Source: JACKHA01 sp041401985 (lineage in GTDB: Bacteria; Planctomycetota; Phycisphaerae; Phycisphaerales; UBA1924). Taken from it: 64,000 nucleotides of DNA. Positions 57,186 through 64,000 of the stretch are shown here, piece by piece. The stretch lies in assembly GCA_041401985.1 (NCBI GenBank), contig JAWKTE010000012.1, positions 79,826 through 143,825 of the forward strand. Direction: 5' to 3'. The notes beneath the pieces are model-generated. The model worked only from the letters and a program-made list of their open reading frames with translations, was not told the DNA's origin and did not search any database. Position numbers and translations under genes: made by a program. How positions within the stretch are numbered: the stretch's first letter is position 1; each line of letters begins with the position of its first letter.

Positions 57186-58718
57186 ATGCGTTTCGCACCC
57201 ATCGCCGCGGCCCTGGCCTGGCTCACGTCCACGGCCTTCGCGCAGACAACTTGGCTGGTCTCCAACGATCCATCCGAATCGCCCGACTTCCTAAGCCTCA
57301 CCGAGGCCGTGGCCAGCCCCATCGTGCAGAGCGGGGACACGATTCTCATCAGCGAGGGTATCGGCGATTACTTCGAGACGGCGTTGGTAACGAAGTCGCT
57401 GACGATTCGGGCGGAGCAGGGCGAGTCGCCGGTCTTGCGGCCCACCGACAGCCCGAACCGACTGACGATTCAGGTTGGAGTCCAAATCTTTCCGGCTGGC
57501 TCGATCCATGGACTTGTGTTCCGCCCTGGAAGTGACTTGCGCGGAGGAGTTGGCGCCGGTTCCGCCGGTAGGGTAATATCCGACTGTACGTTTGAAGGGT
57601 TGGTTGACGTGGCGCTCGCGACGCTTAGTCTTCAAAATGTCATTTCCGATTGCACCTTCATCAACTGTGCGACTGTGGGATGGCCCTTGGCCGTCGTGGC
57701 GACGGGTGCCGGGAGCACCATCGAGCGGTGCGTCTTCATCTCCGACCCTCCGACGCCGGGGACAGGTCCGTTCATCTCGTCCAGCAGTTCTGGCGTCTTC
57801 GACTGCACGTTCCGTGGCGGACCGATCGCGGTGACCGGCTCCGGGAGCGGCGCGCTCGGCGTCATGACGTTCGGGCGCTGCACGTTCGAGGATGCGGAAC
57901 TCGACGCGACCCAGCGCGCGTTCGGGGGGGGAGCCTCCACTGGGTACACGTTCGAGCAGTGCCTGTTCGCGAACATCCGGTCCGAGACGTTCCCGCTCAC
58001 GCAGTCCGTCAATCAGGATCTGGTGTTCCTGAACTGCACGATCGCCCGCTGCGTGGCCCCGTCGCTCGCCGAGGTTCCGTTCTTCAACCCCAGCGAACGC
58101 GTGGTCCTCTCGAACACCGTTCTGGGCGAGAACACGTTCGGCGCGCTGACCAACGCCGGCGAACTCGTCGTGAACTACTCGATCACGCCGTTTAGCGTCC
58201 CCGGGGCCGGGAACCAGGTCACCGATCCGCTGCTGGCCGACCCCGAAAACGGCGACTTCACCCTCAAGCGGGGCTCGCCCGGCGTGGACGCGGGGAACAA
58301 CTCGCTCGTCCCCGGCGCGGCGGCGACGGACCTGCTCGGCAACCCGAGATTCGCCGACGACCCGATCATGCCGGACACTGGCGCGGGATCCACCCCGATC
58401 GTGGATATCGGCGCGTACGAGTTCCAGCCTCCCGGCCCAGGCTTCTGCCAAGCCGACCTGACGACCAACGCGATCCCCGGCCTGCCCGGCTACGGCGTCC
58501 CCAACGGCATCGCGAACAACGATGACTTCTTCTACTTCCTGACGCTCTTCACCACCAAACTCGGCTGCGGCGTCGGCCCAGGCTTCACCCGCTGCCCCTC
58601 GCCCCCGGACCTGACCACAAACGCCATCCCCGGCACCCCCGGCTACGGCATCCTCGACGGCTTCATCTCCAACGACGACTTCTTCTACTACCTCACCCTC
58701 TTCGCCACCGGCTGCTGA
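57186..58718 (+). CDS. Exported beta-helix protein with two C-terminal anchor repeats
   Basis: 510 residues. Signal peptide MRFAPIAAALAWLTSTAFAQ (cleavage about residue 19-20). A right-handed parallel beta-helix follows (about 40-395) with recurring I-x-D/R-C-x-F coils (VISDCTFEG, VISDCTFIN, TIERCVFIS, TFGRCTFED, TFEQCLFAN, VFLNCTIAR). A 'choice-of-anchor' type segment lies near 370-420 (DPLLADPENGDFTLKRGSPG; DIGAYEF). The end holds two copies of DLTTNAIPGxPGYGxxxGxx followed by NNDDFFYFLTLF, resembling the dockerin-like C-terminal domain of Phycisphaerales exported proteins. Good GGAGG before the ATG. Probably a surface or secreted structural/adhesin protein; no lyase motif seen. Confidence 0.85.
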   Translation: MRFAPIAAALAWLTSTAFAQTTWLVSNDPSESPDFLSLTEAVASPIVQSGDTILISEGIGDYFETALVTKSLTIRAEQGESPVLRPTDSPNRLTIQVGVQIFPAGSIHGLVFRPGSDLRGGVGAGSAGRVISDCTFEGLVDVALATLSLQNVISDCTFINCATVGWPLAVVATGAGSTIERCVFISDPPTPGTGPFISSSSSGVFDCTFRGGPIAVTGSGSGALGVMTFGRCTFEDAELDATQRAFGGGASTGYTFEQCLFANIRSETFPLTQSVNQDLVFLNCTIARCVAPSLAEVPFFNPSERVVLSNTVLGENTFGALTNAGELVVNYSITPFSVPGAGNQVTDPLLADPENGDFTLKRGSPGVDAGNNSLVPGAAATDLLGNPRFADDPIMPDTGAGSTPIVDIGAYEFQPPGPGFCQADLTTNAIPGLPGYGVPNGIANNDDFFYFLTLFTTKLGCGVGPGFTRCPSPPDLTTNAIPGTPGYGILDGFISNDDFFYYLTLFATGC

Positions 58719-58782
58719 AGAGAGCCCTGAGCCACCAGCTCGGGACCACGAAGAAAGGACTGACCAGGCGCAACTGGCCGTT

Positions 58783-58822
58783 CCCACTCGCTCGCGGCGT
58801 CGCGTTCGCCGGGGCGGACACG
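58783..58822. repeat. Left copy of a ~35-bp imperfect direct repeat flanking the IS zone
   Basis: CCCACTCGCTCGCGGCGTCG then CGTTCGCCGGGGCGG; the right copy is at 61301-61335. They bracket the two broken transposase genes. Confidence 0.55.
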
Positions 58823-58829
58823 GCGCGTG

Positions 58830-58857
58830 GCATGGCTGCTGCTCTGAGCAGCCATGC
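58830..58857. repeat. Hairpin GCATGGCTGCT/AGCAGCCATGC
   Basis: Perfect 11-bp stem with GCTCTG loop at the left edge of the IS zone. Confidence 0.7.
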
Positions 58858-58929
58858 TCGATCAACGAAGGCGTGTTGCACGCCCGCCATGCCCGTGCAG
58901 AGCCACAGGCATGGAGCATTTCTCGCCTC

Positions 58930-59850
58930 AGGCTTTGGCGGACGGGTGTCGCGCCTGCGAAACCTGGCGGCATAGATGACGAGTTTGGCGGCGACGAACC
59001 GCTCGACGCGCCCGGCGTGTGCGGACCCACGGCGGCAGGCCGCGCAGGCCCCGGCGAAGTTGGAGAGGTTGGCGAAGGTGCGGCTCCGATCGCGCCGCGC
59101 GCCATGCGCGGCCGCGGCCAGGTGCGGACGCTCGCGCCCTACACTCGTCCGGCCTCGCGCCCGCTCGGGCGGGTCCGCGCGATCGTCACGCGGTGCTGCC
59201 CCAGCGCGCCCTGACCGGCGTGAACAGGAACGCCCGCGGCTCGGCGGCCCTGTCGTACAGCCGGGAGCTGTCATGGTGCCGTCGGCCAGCACGACCCTGG
59301 CCCGGGCCCACGGCCCGAGCATCTCGAAGGCGAGGTTCTTCTCCTGCTGGCGCATGTCCGAGCCTGTATTCGCCGATGCGTCCGCGGTCGTCGGTCATGG
59401 CGTTGAGCCTGTAGCCCTTGCAGAACCGCCCGCCGCCGTGCCCGGTGGTCGCGCCGTCGGGATCGCGCAGTTCTCGGTCACGGGCAGGGCCTTGCCGTCG
59501 ATCATCAGCAGCATGGCCCCGTCGAGCGTGCCGGTCAGGCGGCGGCGTCGGCCTCGAGCAGGGCGGCGAAGCGTGGCTCGGCGATGCGGCTTTGCAGAAC
59601 TGCGAGACGCTGGGGAGCAGGCGTGGCCTGAACATCGAGCCGAACACGGCGCGGTGGCCACGCGGCACATGGGCAGCTCGTGCCAGACGAGAGCCAGAGA
59701 GGTAAGAGGCTGGGGATGAGCCGATCGGCAAAGAGCACCGGCCGCCGCCGGGGCGGGGCCGCCGATCGCATCGAGCGGGTCGCTCGCACCACAAGATCCC
59801 AGACGTCGCGGTCCACACTTGGCTCCCTTCTTGACATGGCGTGTCAGAGG
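58930..59850 (-). pseudogene. Broken DDE-type (IS4/IS5-like) transposase
   Basis: Transposase pieces are spread over at least three frames on the minus strand. In order: N-terminal RDVWDLVVRATRSMRSA and FADRLI (59650-59837), GAMLLMIDGKALPVTEN (about 59460-59530), GHGGGRFCKGYRLNAMTDDR (about 59370-59430), MRQQEKNLAFEMLGPWARAR with VVLADGT (about 59270-59355), SSRLYDRAAEPRAFLFTPVR (about 59210-59270), and the C-terminal end RVERFVAAKLVIYAARFRRR (about 58965-59030). The 'D-G-K-A-L' and 'A-D-x-x-Y-D' type Asp motifs belong to DDE transposases of IS4/IS5 type. Several frameshifts mean it cannot be active. Confidence 0.75.
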
Positions 59851-60060
59851 CAGGGTGTGGCACTCAGGCTACTGGCACTAAGTTAGTCGGCGGCGCAGGC
59901 GCGTGCTCCATACCACACGTCGAGCGTCCTTCCACCCTCGGCACGACCTTCGGCCAAGGCCCCGAAGGTCGATGGGGATGAAGACCTGTTGCTCCAGCCG
60001 GGGGAACGATCCCGGCGGGAGTTCGCGTTCCCATCGGGCAGCAGGCATGGAGCTGTACCG

Positions 60061-61026
60061 GTGTTCATCGGGCTTGATTACCACACTCGCGGCGTGCAGG
60101 TGTGCGTCGTCGACGCGGGCAGGCGCGTGCTGGTCAACCGGCGGCGGCAACAGCGTGGCCGACATCGCGGGGCTGGTCCGGCCCGGTGGCGGAGTCGGCG
60201 TGGCCATCGAGAGCTGCTGCGGCGGCCGACCTGGCCGAGGCGTTGATCGACCAGGCGGGCTGGTCAGTGAGCCTGGCCCACCCGGGCGTGGCGCGGATGC
60301 GGCACAATCCGGACAAGACCGACTACGCCGATGCGCGGATGCTCGCCGAGCTGGCCCGCGCTGGGGTTGGTCCCGCCGGTGTGGCTGGCCCCGGGCCGAT
60401 CCGCGAGCTGCGGCTGCTGGGTGCGTCTGCGGGCCGACCTGGTGGCCCGGGCCCTTGCGGTCAAGACGCAGGTCCTGGCGACGCTGCGTCTGCAGCGCAT
60501 CGCCGAGCCGCCCGACGCACGCCATTGGACGCGGGCGTGGCTGGCGTGGCTGGCCTCGCCCGCGTGCGGGCTGAGCGAGCAGGCCCGGTTCGGTGCGTCC
60601 GTCGGGACGAGCAGGCCAGCTGCGGGCCGCATCGCCGGGGTCGAGGCCCGGCTGGCCGAGGCCACGGCCGGCGACGCGGTGGTCGAGCGGCTCATGTCGG
60701 TCAAGGGCGTGGGCCGGGTGACGGCCTGGGACGATGCGCCGGTGATCGGGCGGTTCGACCGGTTACGACCGGCAAGCAGCTGGCGGTTCTGCAGCGTCAC
60801 GCCGCGCGCCTCGAGCGGGCAGCGCGTGGCCGACGCGGGAGCTCGTCCGCGCGGCGGGCGACCCGCTGCTCAAGAGCGTGCTGATCGAGGCGGCCCACCG
60901 GCTGCGCCGCTACGAGCCCCGGTGGCGGCAACTGTCGGACTCGATGGCCGCGCGGCAAACGCCAGCGTGATCGTGGCGGCGGTGGCCAACCGCTGGGTGC
61001 GCTGGAGCTGCACCACCAGATGAAGG
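60061..61026 (+). pseudogene. Broken IS110-family transposase
   Basis: Pieces on the plus strand in several frames. N-terminal DEDD start VFIGLDYHTRGVQVCVVDAG (60061-60120), then DLAEALIDQAGWSVSLAHPG and MRHNPDKTDYADARMLAELA (60228-60360), IRELRLLVRLRADLVARALA-like (from 60400), then the C-terminal helix-hairpin-helix part VVERLMSVKGVGRVTAW (60680-60730) and SVTPRASSGQRVADAG. The order is that of IS110/IS116/IS902 transposases. At least three frameshifts; inactive. It follows directly after the other decayed transposase. Confidence 0.78.
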
Positions 61027-61300
61027 AGTGACCGCTGGCGGCGTAGCCTGGGCGACCACCACGCAAGAGACGACGGAAGAAGCCGGACGCGGACCCGCGT
61101 GTGGGGCCAGTGAGCTCGGAGTGCACATGGGACCCCAACAGGGCCTCGAGTCGAAGGGCAGCCGGCCCCCATCACGCCTCGGACACCCAGCCCAGATGGG
61201 CACGCGGGCGGCCACACACGCCGCCACGCCACGCTCGGATAGACGAATGGGACCGCACACGCCGCTTGACAAACTGCGGGTCTTCATAGACGTGGCACAC

Positions 61301-61335
61301 CCCACTCGCTTGCGCGTCGCGTTCGCCGGGACGGC
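61301..61335. repeat. Right copy of the direct repeat flanking the IS zone
   Basis: CCCCACTCGCTTGCGCGTCG then CGTTCGCCGGGACGG, about 85-90% like 58783-58822. Confidence 0.55.
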
Positions 61336-61412
61336 GGGTCATATCAAGCCGCGGGCGTGGGGCGTCGATAGAGCATCGCACGATCCGGATTCGGATCGGC
61401 GCGAGGTCCGAT

Positions 61413-61937
61413 ATGGCGCGCCCATCAACCAACGTGACCGGCGTCGAGCGCACGTTTGGCGCCGACGAGATCATCGTCAGCAAGACCGACCCGAAGGGGC
61501 GGATCACCTATGCCAACGAGGTGTTCCTGCGCGTGGCGCAGTTCACCGAGGTGGAGGTGCTGGGCCAGGCCCACTGCATCGTGCGCCACCCGGCCATGCC
61601 CCGGTGCGTGTTCCGGTTCATGTGGGACACGATCCAGTCGGGGCACGAGATCTTCGCGTATGTGATCAACCGGGCCAAGAGCGGGGACCACTACTGGGTC
61701 TTCGCGCACGTGACGCCGACGATGGACGACCGGGGCGCGATCACCGGGTTCCACTCGAACCGGCGGTGCCCGGAGCGACGGTCCGTGGACCGGATCCGGG
61801 ACGTGTACGAGTCGCTGTGGCGTGTGGAGCAGCGCCAGAGCGGGCCGCGCGAGCAGGTGGCGGCGGGGATGGCGGCCCTGGGCGACTTCCTGCGCTCGAA
61901 GGGCACGTCGTACGAGGAACTCATCTTCTCCATCTGA
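61413..61937 (+). CDS. PAS-domain protein, Aer-like sensor half
   Basis: 174 residues. Residues about 15-130 match the PAS domain of the aerotaxis receptor Aer: EIIVSKTDPKGRITYANEVF, LGQAHCIVRHPAMPRCVFRF, MWDTIQSGHEIFAYVINRAK and DHYWVFAHVTPTMDDRGAIT. In Aer this domain binds FAD and senses redox state; the motif N-E-V-F-L-R-V and the Trp are kept. There is no membrane segment and no signalling domain, so it must act through a partner, most likely the HAMP-MCP protein encoded 36 nt downstream. GAGG lies 7 nt before the ATG. Confidence 0.85.
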   Translation: MARPSTNVTGVERTFGADEIIVSKTDPKGRITYANEVFLRVAQFTEVEVLGQAHCIVRHPAMPRCVFRFMWDTIQSGHEIFAYVINRAKSGDHYWVFAHVTPTMDDRGAITGFHSNRRCPERRSVDRIRDVYESLWRVEQRQSGPREQVAAGMAALGDFLRSKGTSYEELIFSI

Positions 61938-61973
61938 TCGGGACGGCCGCGATCGCAACGCAGGGAACCGACG

Positions 61974-62732
61974 ATGGCACGGCACGAGAGTTGGATGACG
62001 CCGCCGGATGGGTCGCAGGACGCCGCGTGGGGCGTTGCGCCGGGCTCGCAGGCGGACTTCGACGCGTCTGCGATGCGCGAGTGGGTCCGGCGGGCCTCGG
62101 ACGTGTGCCGGGCCGCGGCCCGGGGCGACCTCGAGCAGCGTCTGCTGCGGATCGACGTGGACGGGGAACTGGGCGAGCTGCTGCACGCGATCAACCACAT
62201 GCTCGACATGACCGACGCGTTCGTGCGCGAGGCGACCGCCTCGCTCGAGCACGCCAGCGAGGGCAAGTTCTACCGGCGCGTGCTCGTGGCGGGGATGCTG
62301 GGCTCGTTCCGGCGGGCGGCCAACTCGATCAACGGCGCGACACAGGAGATGGACCGTAAGACGCGCGACCTGAACGCCGCCGAGCAGCGCCGCGCCGAAC
62401 TGGCCGAGGAGTTCCGCGACACGCTGGAGGTGGTCGACGGGCTGTCGCGGGCCTCGCAGCAGATCGGCGGGTTCTCGAAGACGATCGGCGAGATCTCGTC
62501 GCAGACCAACCTGCTGGCGCTCAACGCCGCGATCGAGGCGGCCCGCGTGGGCGACGCCGGGCGCGGCTTCGCGGTCGTGGCGTCGGAGGTCAAGCGTCTG
62601 GCGACGCAGGCTTCGGAGGCCACGACGCAGATCGGCGACCAGGTCGACGCGATCCAGGGCGCGACCCGCGACACGGTCAAGGCGATCCAGCACGTGCGGG
62701 AGACGCTGGCGTCTCAGAGCGCGGCGGCGTGA
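61974..62732 (+). CDS. Soluble methyl-accepting chemotaxis-like protein with poly-HAMP
   Basis: 252 residues without a membrane segment. Residues about 35-130 look like two linked HAMP domains (RRASDVCRAAARGDLEQRLL, GELGELLHAINHMLDMTDAF; ASLEHASEGKFYRRVL, GSFRRAANSINGATQEM). The MCP kinase-control module (about 145-250) has the tip sequence ISSQTNLLALNAAIEAARVG then DAGRGFAVVASEVKRLATQA; the usual tip E-A-A-R-A-G-E-x-G is changed to A-R-V-G-D-A-G. The C-terminal helix is short. With the upstream PAS protein it rebuilds the Aer layout from two chains. GGGA lies 8 nt before the ATG. Confidence 0.87.
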   Translation: MARHESWMTPPDGSQDAAWGVAPGSQADFDASAMREWVRRASDVCRAAARGDLEQRLLRIDVDGELGELLHAINHMLDMTDAFVREATASLEHASEGKFYRRVLVAGMLGSFRRAANSINGATQEMDRKTRDLNAAEQRRAELAEEFRDTLEVVDGLSRASQQIGGFSKTIGEISSQTNLLALNAAIEAARVGDAGRGFAVVASEVKRLATQASEATTQIGDQVDAIQGATRDTVKAIQHVRETLASQSAAA

Positions 62733-62751
62733 TCGGGCGATCGTTCGCCCG

Positions 62752-63150
62752 CTAGTGCGGCACTTCCTTGATCGCGTTGCGGTTCCACGCCGGGACGCGG
62801 ACCACGATCGGGCCGTCGCCCTTGACCTCGCACTGGCACGACAGGCGGCTGTTGATCTGCAGGCCCGGGGCCTCCTCGACGCGGTCCTCCTCGGCCTCGG
62901 TGGCCTCGGCCACGTCGTCCATGCCCTTCTCGACGTAGATGTGGCAGGTCGAGCAGGCGCACACGCCGCCGCAGGCGTGCTCGATGTTGATCCCGTGCTC
63001 GATGGCGACCTCGAGCAGGTGCTCGCCCTTGGCGGCCATGAGGGACCACTCGGCCTTCTCGGAGCCGGTGAGGCCCTCGGGGTCTTCGAGGATGAAGGTG
63101 ACGGGCACGGTGGGCGGGCCGTGGTCGTGGTCGGAGTGTCGGAGGTGCAT
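62752..63150 (-). CDS. [2Fe-2S] ferredoxin
   Basis: 132 residues. Plant/adrenodoxin-type ferredoxin with the cluster ligands in IEHACGGVCACSTCHIYVEK (C-x5-C-x2-C) and the fourth in RLSCQCEV. An N-terminal His/Asp-rich tail (MHLRHSDHDHGPP) is unusual. The acidic helix (VAEATEAEEDRVEEA) is like adrenodoxin/ISC Fdx, an electron donor for hydroxylases or cluster assembly. GGGAGG 6 nt before ATG 63150 is clear. It lies alone, convergent with the MCP gene. Confidence 0.9.
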   Translation of the reverse strand: MHLRHSDHDHGPPTVPVTFILEDPEGLTGSEKAEWSLMAAKGEHLLEVAIEHGINIEHACGGVCACSTCHIYVEKGMDDVAEATEAEEDRVEEAPGLQINSRLSCQCEVKGDGPIVVRVPAWNRNAIKEVPH

Positions 63151-63368
63151 GGATGCCTCCCGGTGTCGCGCCGGGCCATGGTTGGCGGCGCGGGCGTCGG
63201 GGTGGGGTATTGGAGAGGGACGCCGGTGGCGTCGGGACGGTGGTTTCGATGGAGGATAGGCGGTTGGATGCTGGGCTTTGCTTCCTGCGGGATCGGCGGG
63301 CGCGGCCTGTCTTGGCGCGGCGTCGCAGGCGGGCGTGTCGGACCGGCCCGTTCGGCATGTGCCGCCGC

Positions 63369-63374
63369 TATCGT
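63369..63374 (+). promoter_or_regulatory. -10 box (TATCGT), leaderless-type
   Basis: TATCGT ends 7 nt before ATG 63382. Confidence 0.45.
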
Positions 63375-63381
63375 TCGGACG

Positions 63382-64000
63382 ATGGACCGATCCACCGCGC
63401 ACGCGGGCAACGAGGCTGGCAGCGACGCCAACACGGGCGGCCCCGGGCTGCGCCTGTCCGTCGTCGCCCCCGCCCACAACGAGGAGGGCAACATCGCCCC
63501 GCTCGTGGACGAGGTCCAGAGGGCTATCGGGCCGCTGGGGATCGCGTGGGAGTTCGTCGTGGTCGACGACGGCTCGACGGACCGGACCCGCGAGATCCTG
63601 CTGGGGCTGATGGTCGCCCGTCCGTGGCTGCGGTGCGTGGCGATGCAGCACACGCCGCCGGGCAGGGGCAACGGGCAGTCGGCGGCGTTCCACGCCGGGT
63701 TCCGGGCCGCGCGGGGCGAGTTGATCGCGGTGCTGGACGCGGACCTGCAGAATGACCCGGCGGACCTGCCGGCGATGCTGGAGAAGTTGGAAGGCGAGGG
63801 CGCGGACTTCGTGCAGGGCGACCGGTCGCGTGTGCGCCAGGACGGATTCGTGCGCCGTGCGGGGTCGAGTGTCGGGCGGTGGTTCCGGCGGATGTTGCTG
63901 GGCGACACGATCCGGGACACGGGCTGCTCGCTGCGGGTGTTCCGGCGCGAGATCGGGCTCGCCCTGCCGCTGGAGTTCAAGGGGATGCACCGGTTCATCC
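63382..64000 (+). CDS. Glycosyltransferase family 2 (DPM1/ArnC-like), 3' end outside window
   Basis: At least 206 residues; open to the window edge. GT2 fold LRLSVVAPAHNEEGNIAPLV, FVVVDDGSTDRTREIL, LIAVLDADLQNDPADLPAML (DxD) and DTIRDTGCSLRVFRREIG. This is the dolichol-phosphate-mannose-synthase-like group that transfers sugars to a polyprenyl phosphate. The N-terminal 23 residues are low-complexity. Leaderless start predicted. Confidence 0.88.
   Translation, partial: MDRSTAHAGNEAGSDANTGGPGLRLSVVAPAHNEEGNIAPLVDEVQRAIGPLGIAWEFVVVDDGSTDRTREILLGLMVARPWLRCVAMQHTPPGRGNGQSAAFHAGFRAARGELIAVLDADLQNDPADLPAMLEKLEGEGADFVQGDRSRVRQDGFVRRAGSSVGRWFRRMLLGDTIRDTGCSLRVFRREIGLALPLEFKGMHRFI

Noticed and set aside
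61425..63998. 857-residue open frame on the minus strand
   Set aside because: Crosses the PAS, MCP and ferredoxin region in the wrong frame; no family likeness outside the shadow of real genes.

Overview
The window is very GC-rich with strongly biased third codon positions, so most long reading frames are antisense shadows of real genes. The gene content points to a planctomycete, most likely class Phycisphaerae. Markers are an ECF sigma factor overlapping a Ser/Thr kinase-TPR gene, a beta-helix protein ending in two 'DLTTNAIPG...NNDDFF' anchor repeats typical of Phycisphaerales, several TPR proteins and many interspersed palindromes. This is inference from the gene set; no rRNA, tRNA or CRISPR array was recognised by eye.

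Layout. 1-1800: end of secF and a LysM protein. 1900-7900: a signalling locus in which a membrane Cache-HAMP-SpoIIE phosphatase faces an ECF sigma factor whose stop codon overlaps the start of a Ser/Thr kinase with a TPR tail. 7900-16250: a glycan-assembly region (galE, GT25, GT2, GT4, GT2) plus an antisense-oriented NYN gene. 16300-31990: mixed housekeeping genes (3-hydroxyacyl-CoA dehydrogenase, thrS, an orphan nuoB, RidA, HIT, mutL), a lipoprotein, an FAD reductase plus methyltransferase pair, an LPG-synthase-like flippase plus methyltransferase pair, and small genes. 32000-37140: comEC, sat and a TPR protein. 37280-44750: the nuoJKLMN membrane-arm operon of complex I, with His-rich insertions in NuoL and NuoM. 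45050-56700: tryptophan 2,3-dioxygenase, an NmrA-like SDR, aroA-groES-trmL-thioredoxin-like genes in a row, a TrmH-family methylase, a transglutaminase with an apparent single-base frameshift in its signal peptide, nnrD, a family-4 type uracil-DNA glycosylase and obg. 57180-58720: the exported beta-helix protein. 58720-61400: a degenerate insertion-sequence zone with two broken transposases (DDE type and IS110 type). 61400-64000: a PAS protein and a soluble HAMP-MCP protein that together look like a split Aer receptor, a [2Fe-2S] ferredoxin and the start of another GT2.

Two genome-scale habits stand out. First, about a dozen genes have a TANNNT -10 box ending only 5-7 nt before the start codon, which predicts leaderless mRNAs. 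Second, palindromic or tandem repeats are scattered between genes and, in three places, sit in frame inside coding sequences (the GT2 at 11001, the TrmH-family methylase and nnrD).
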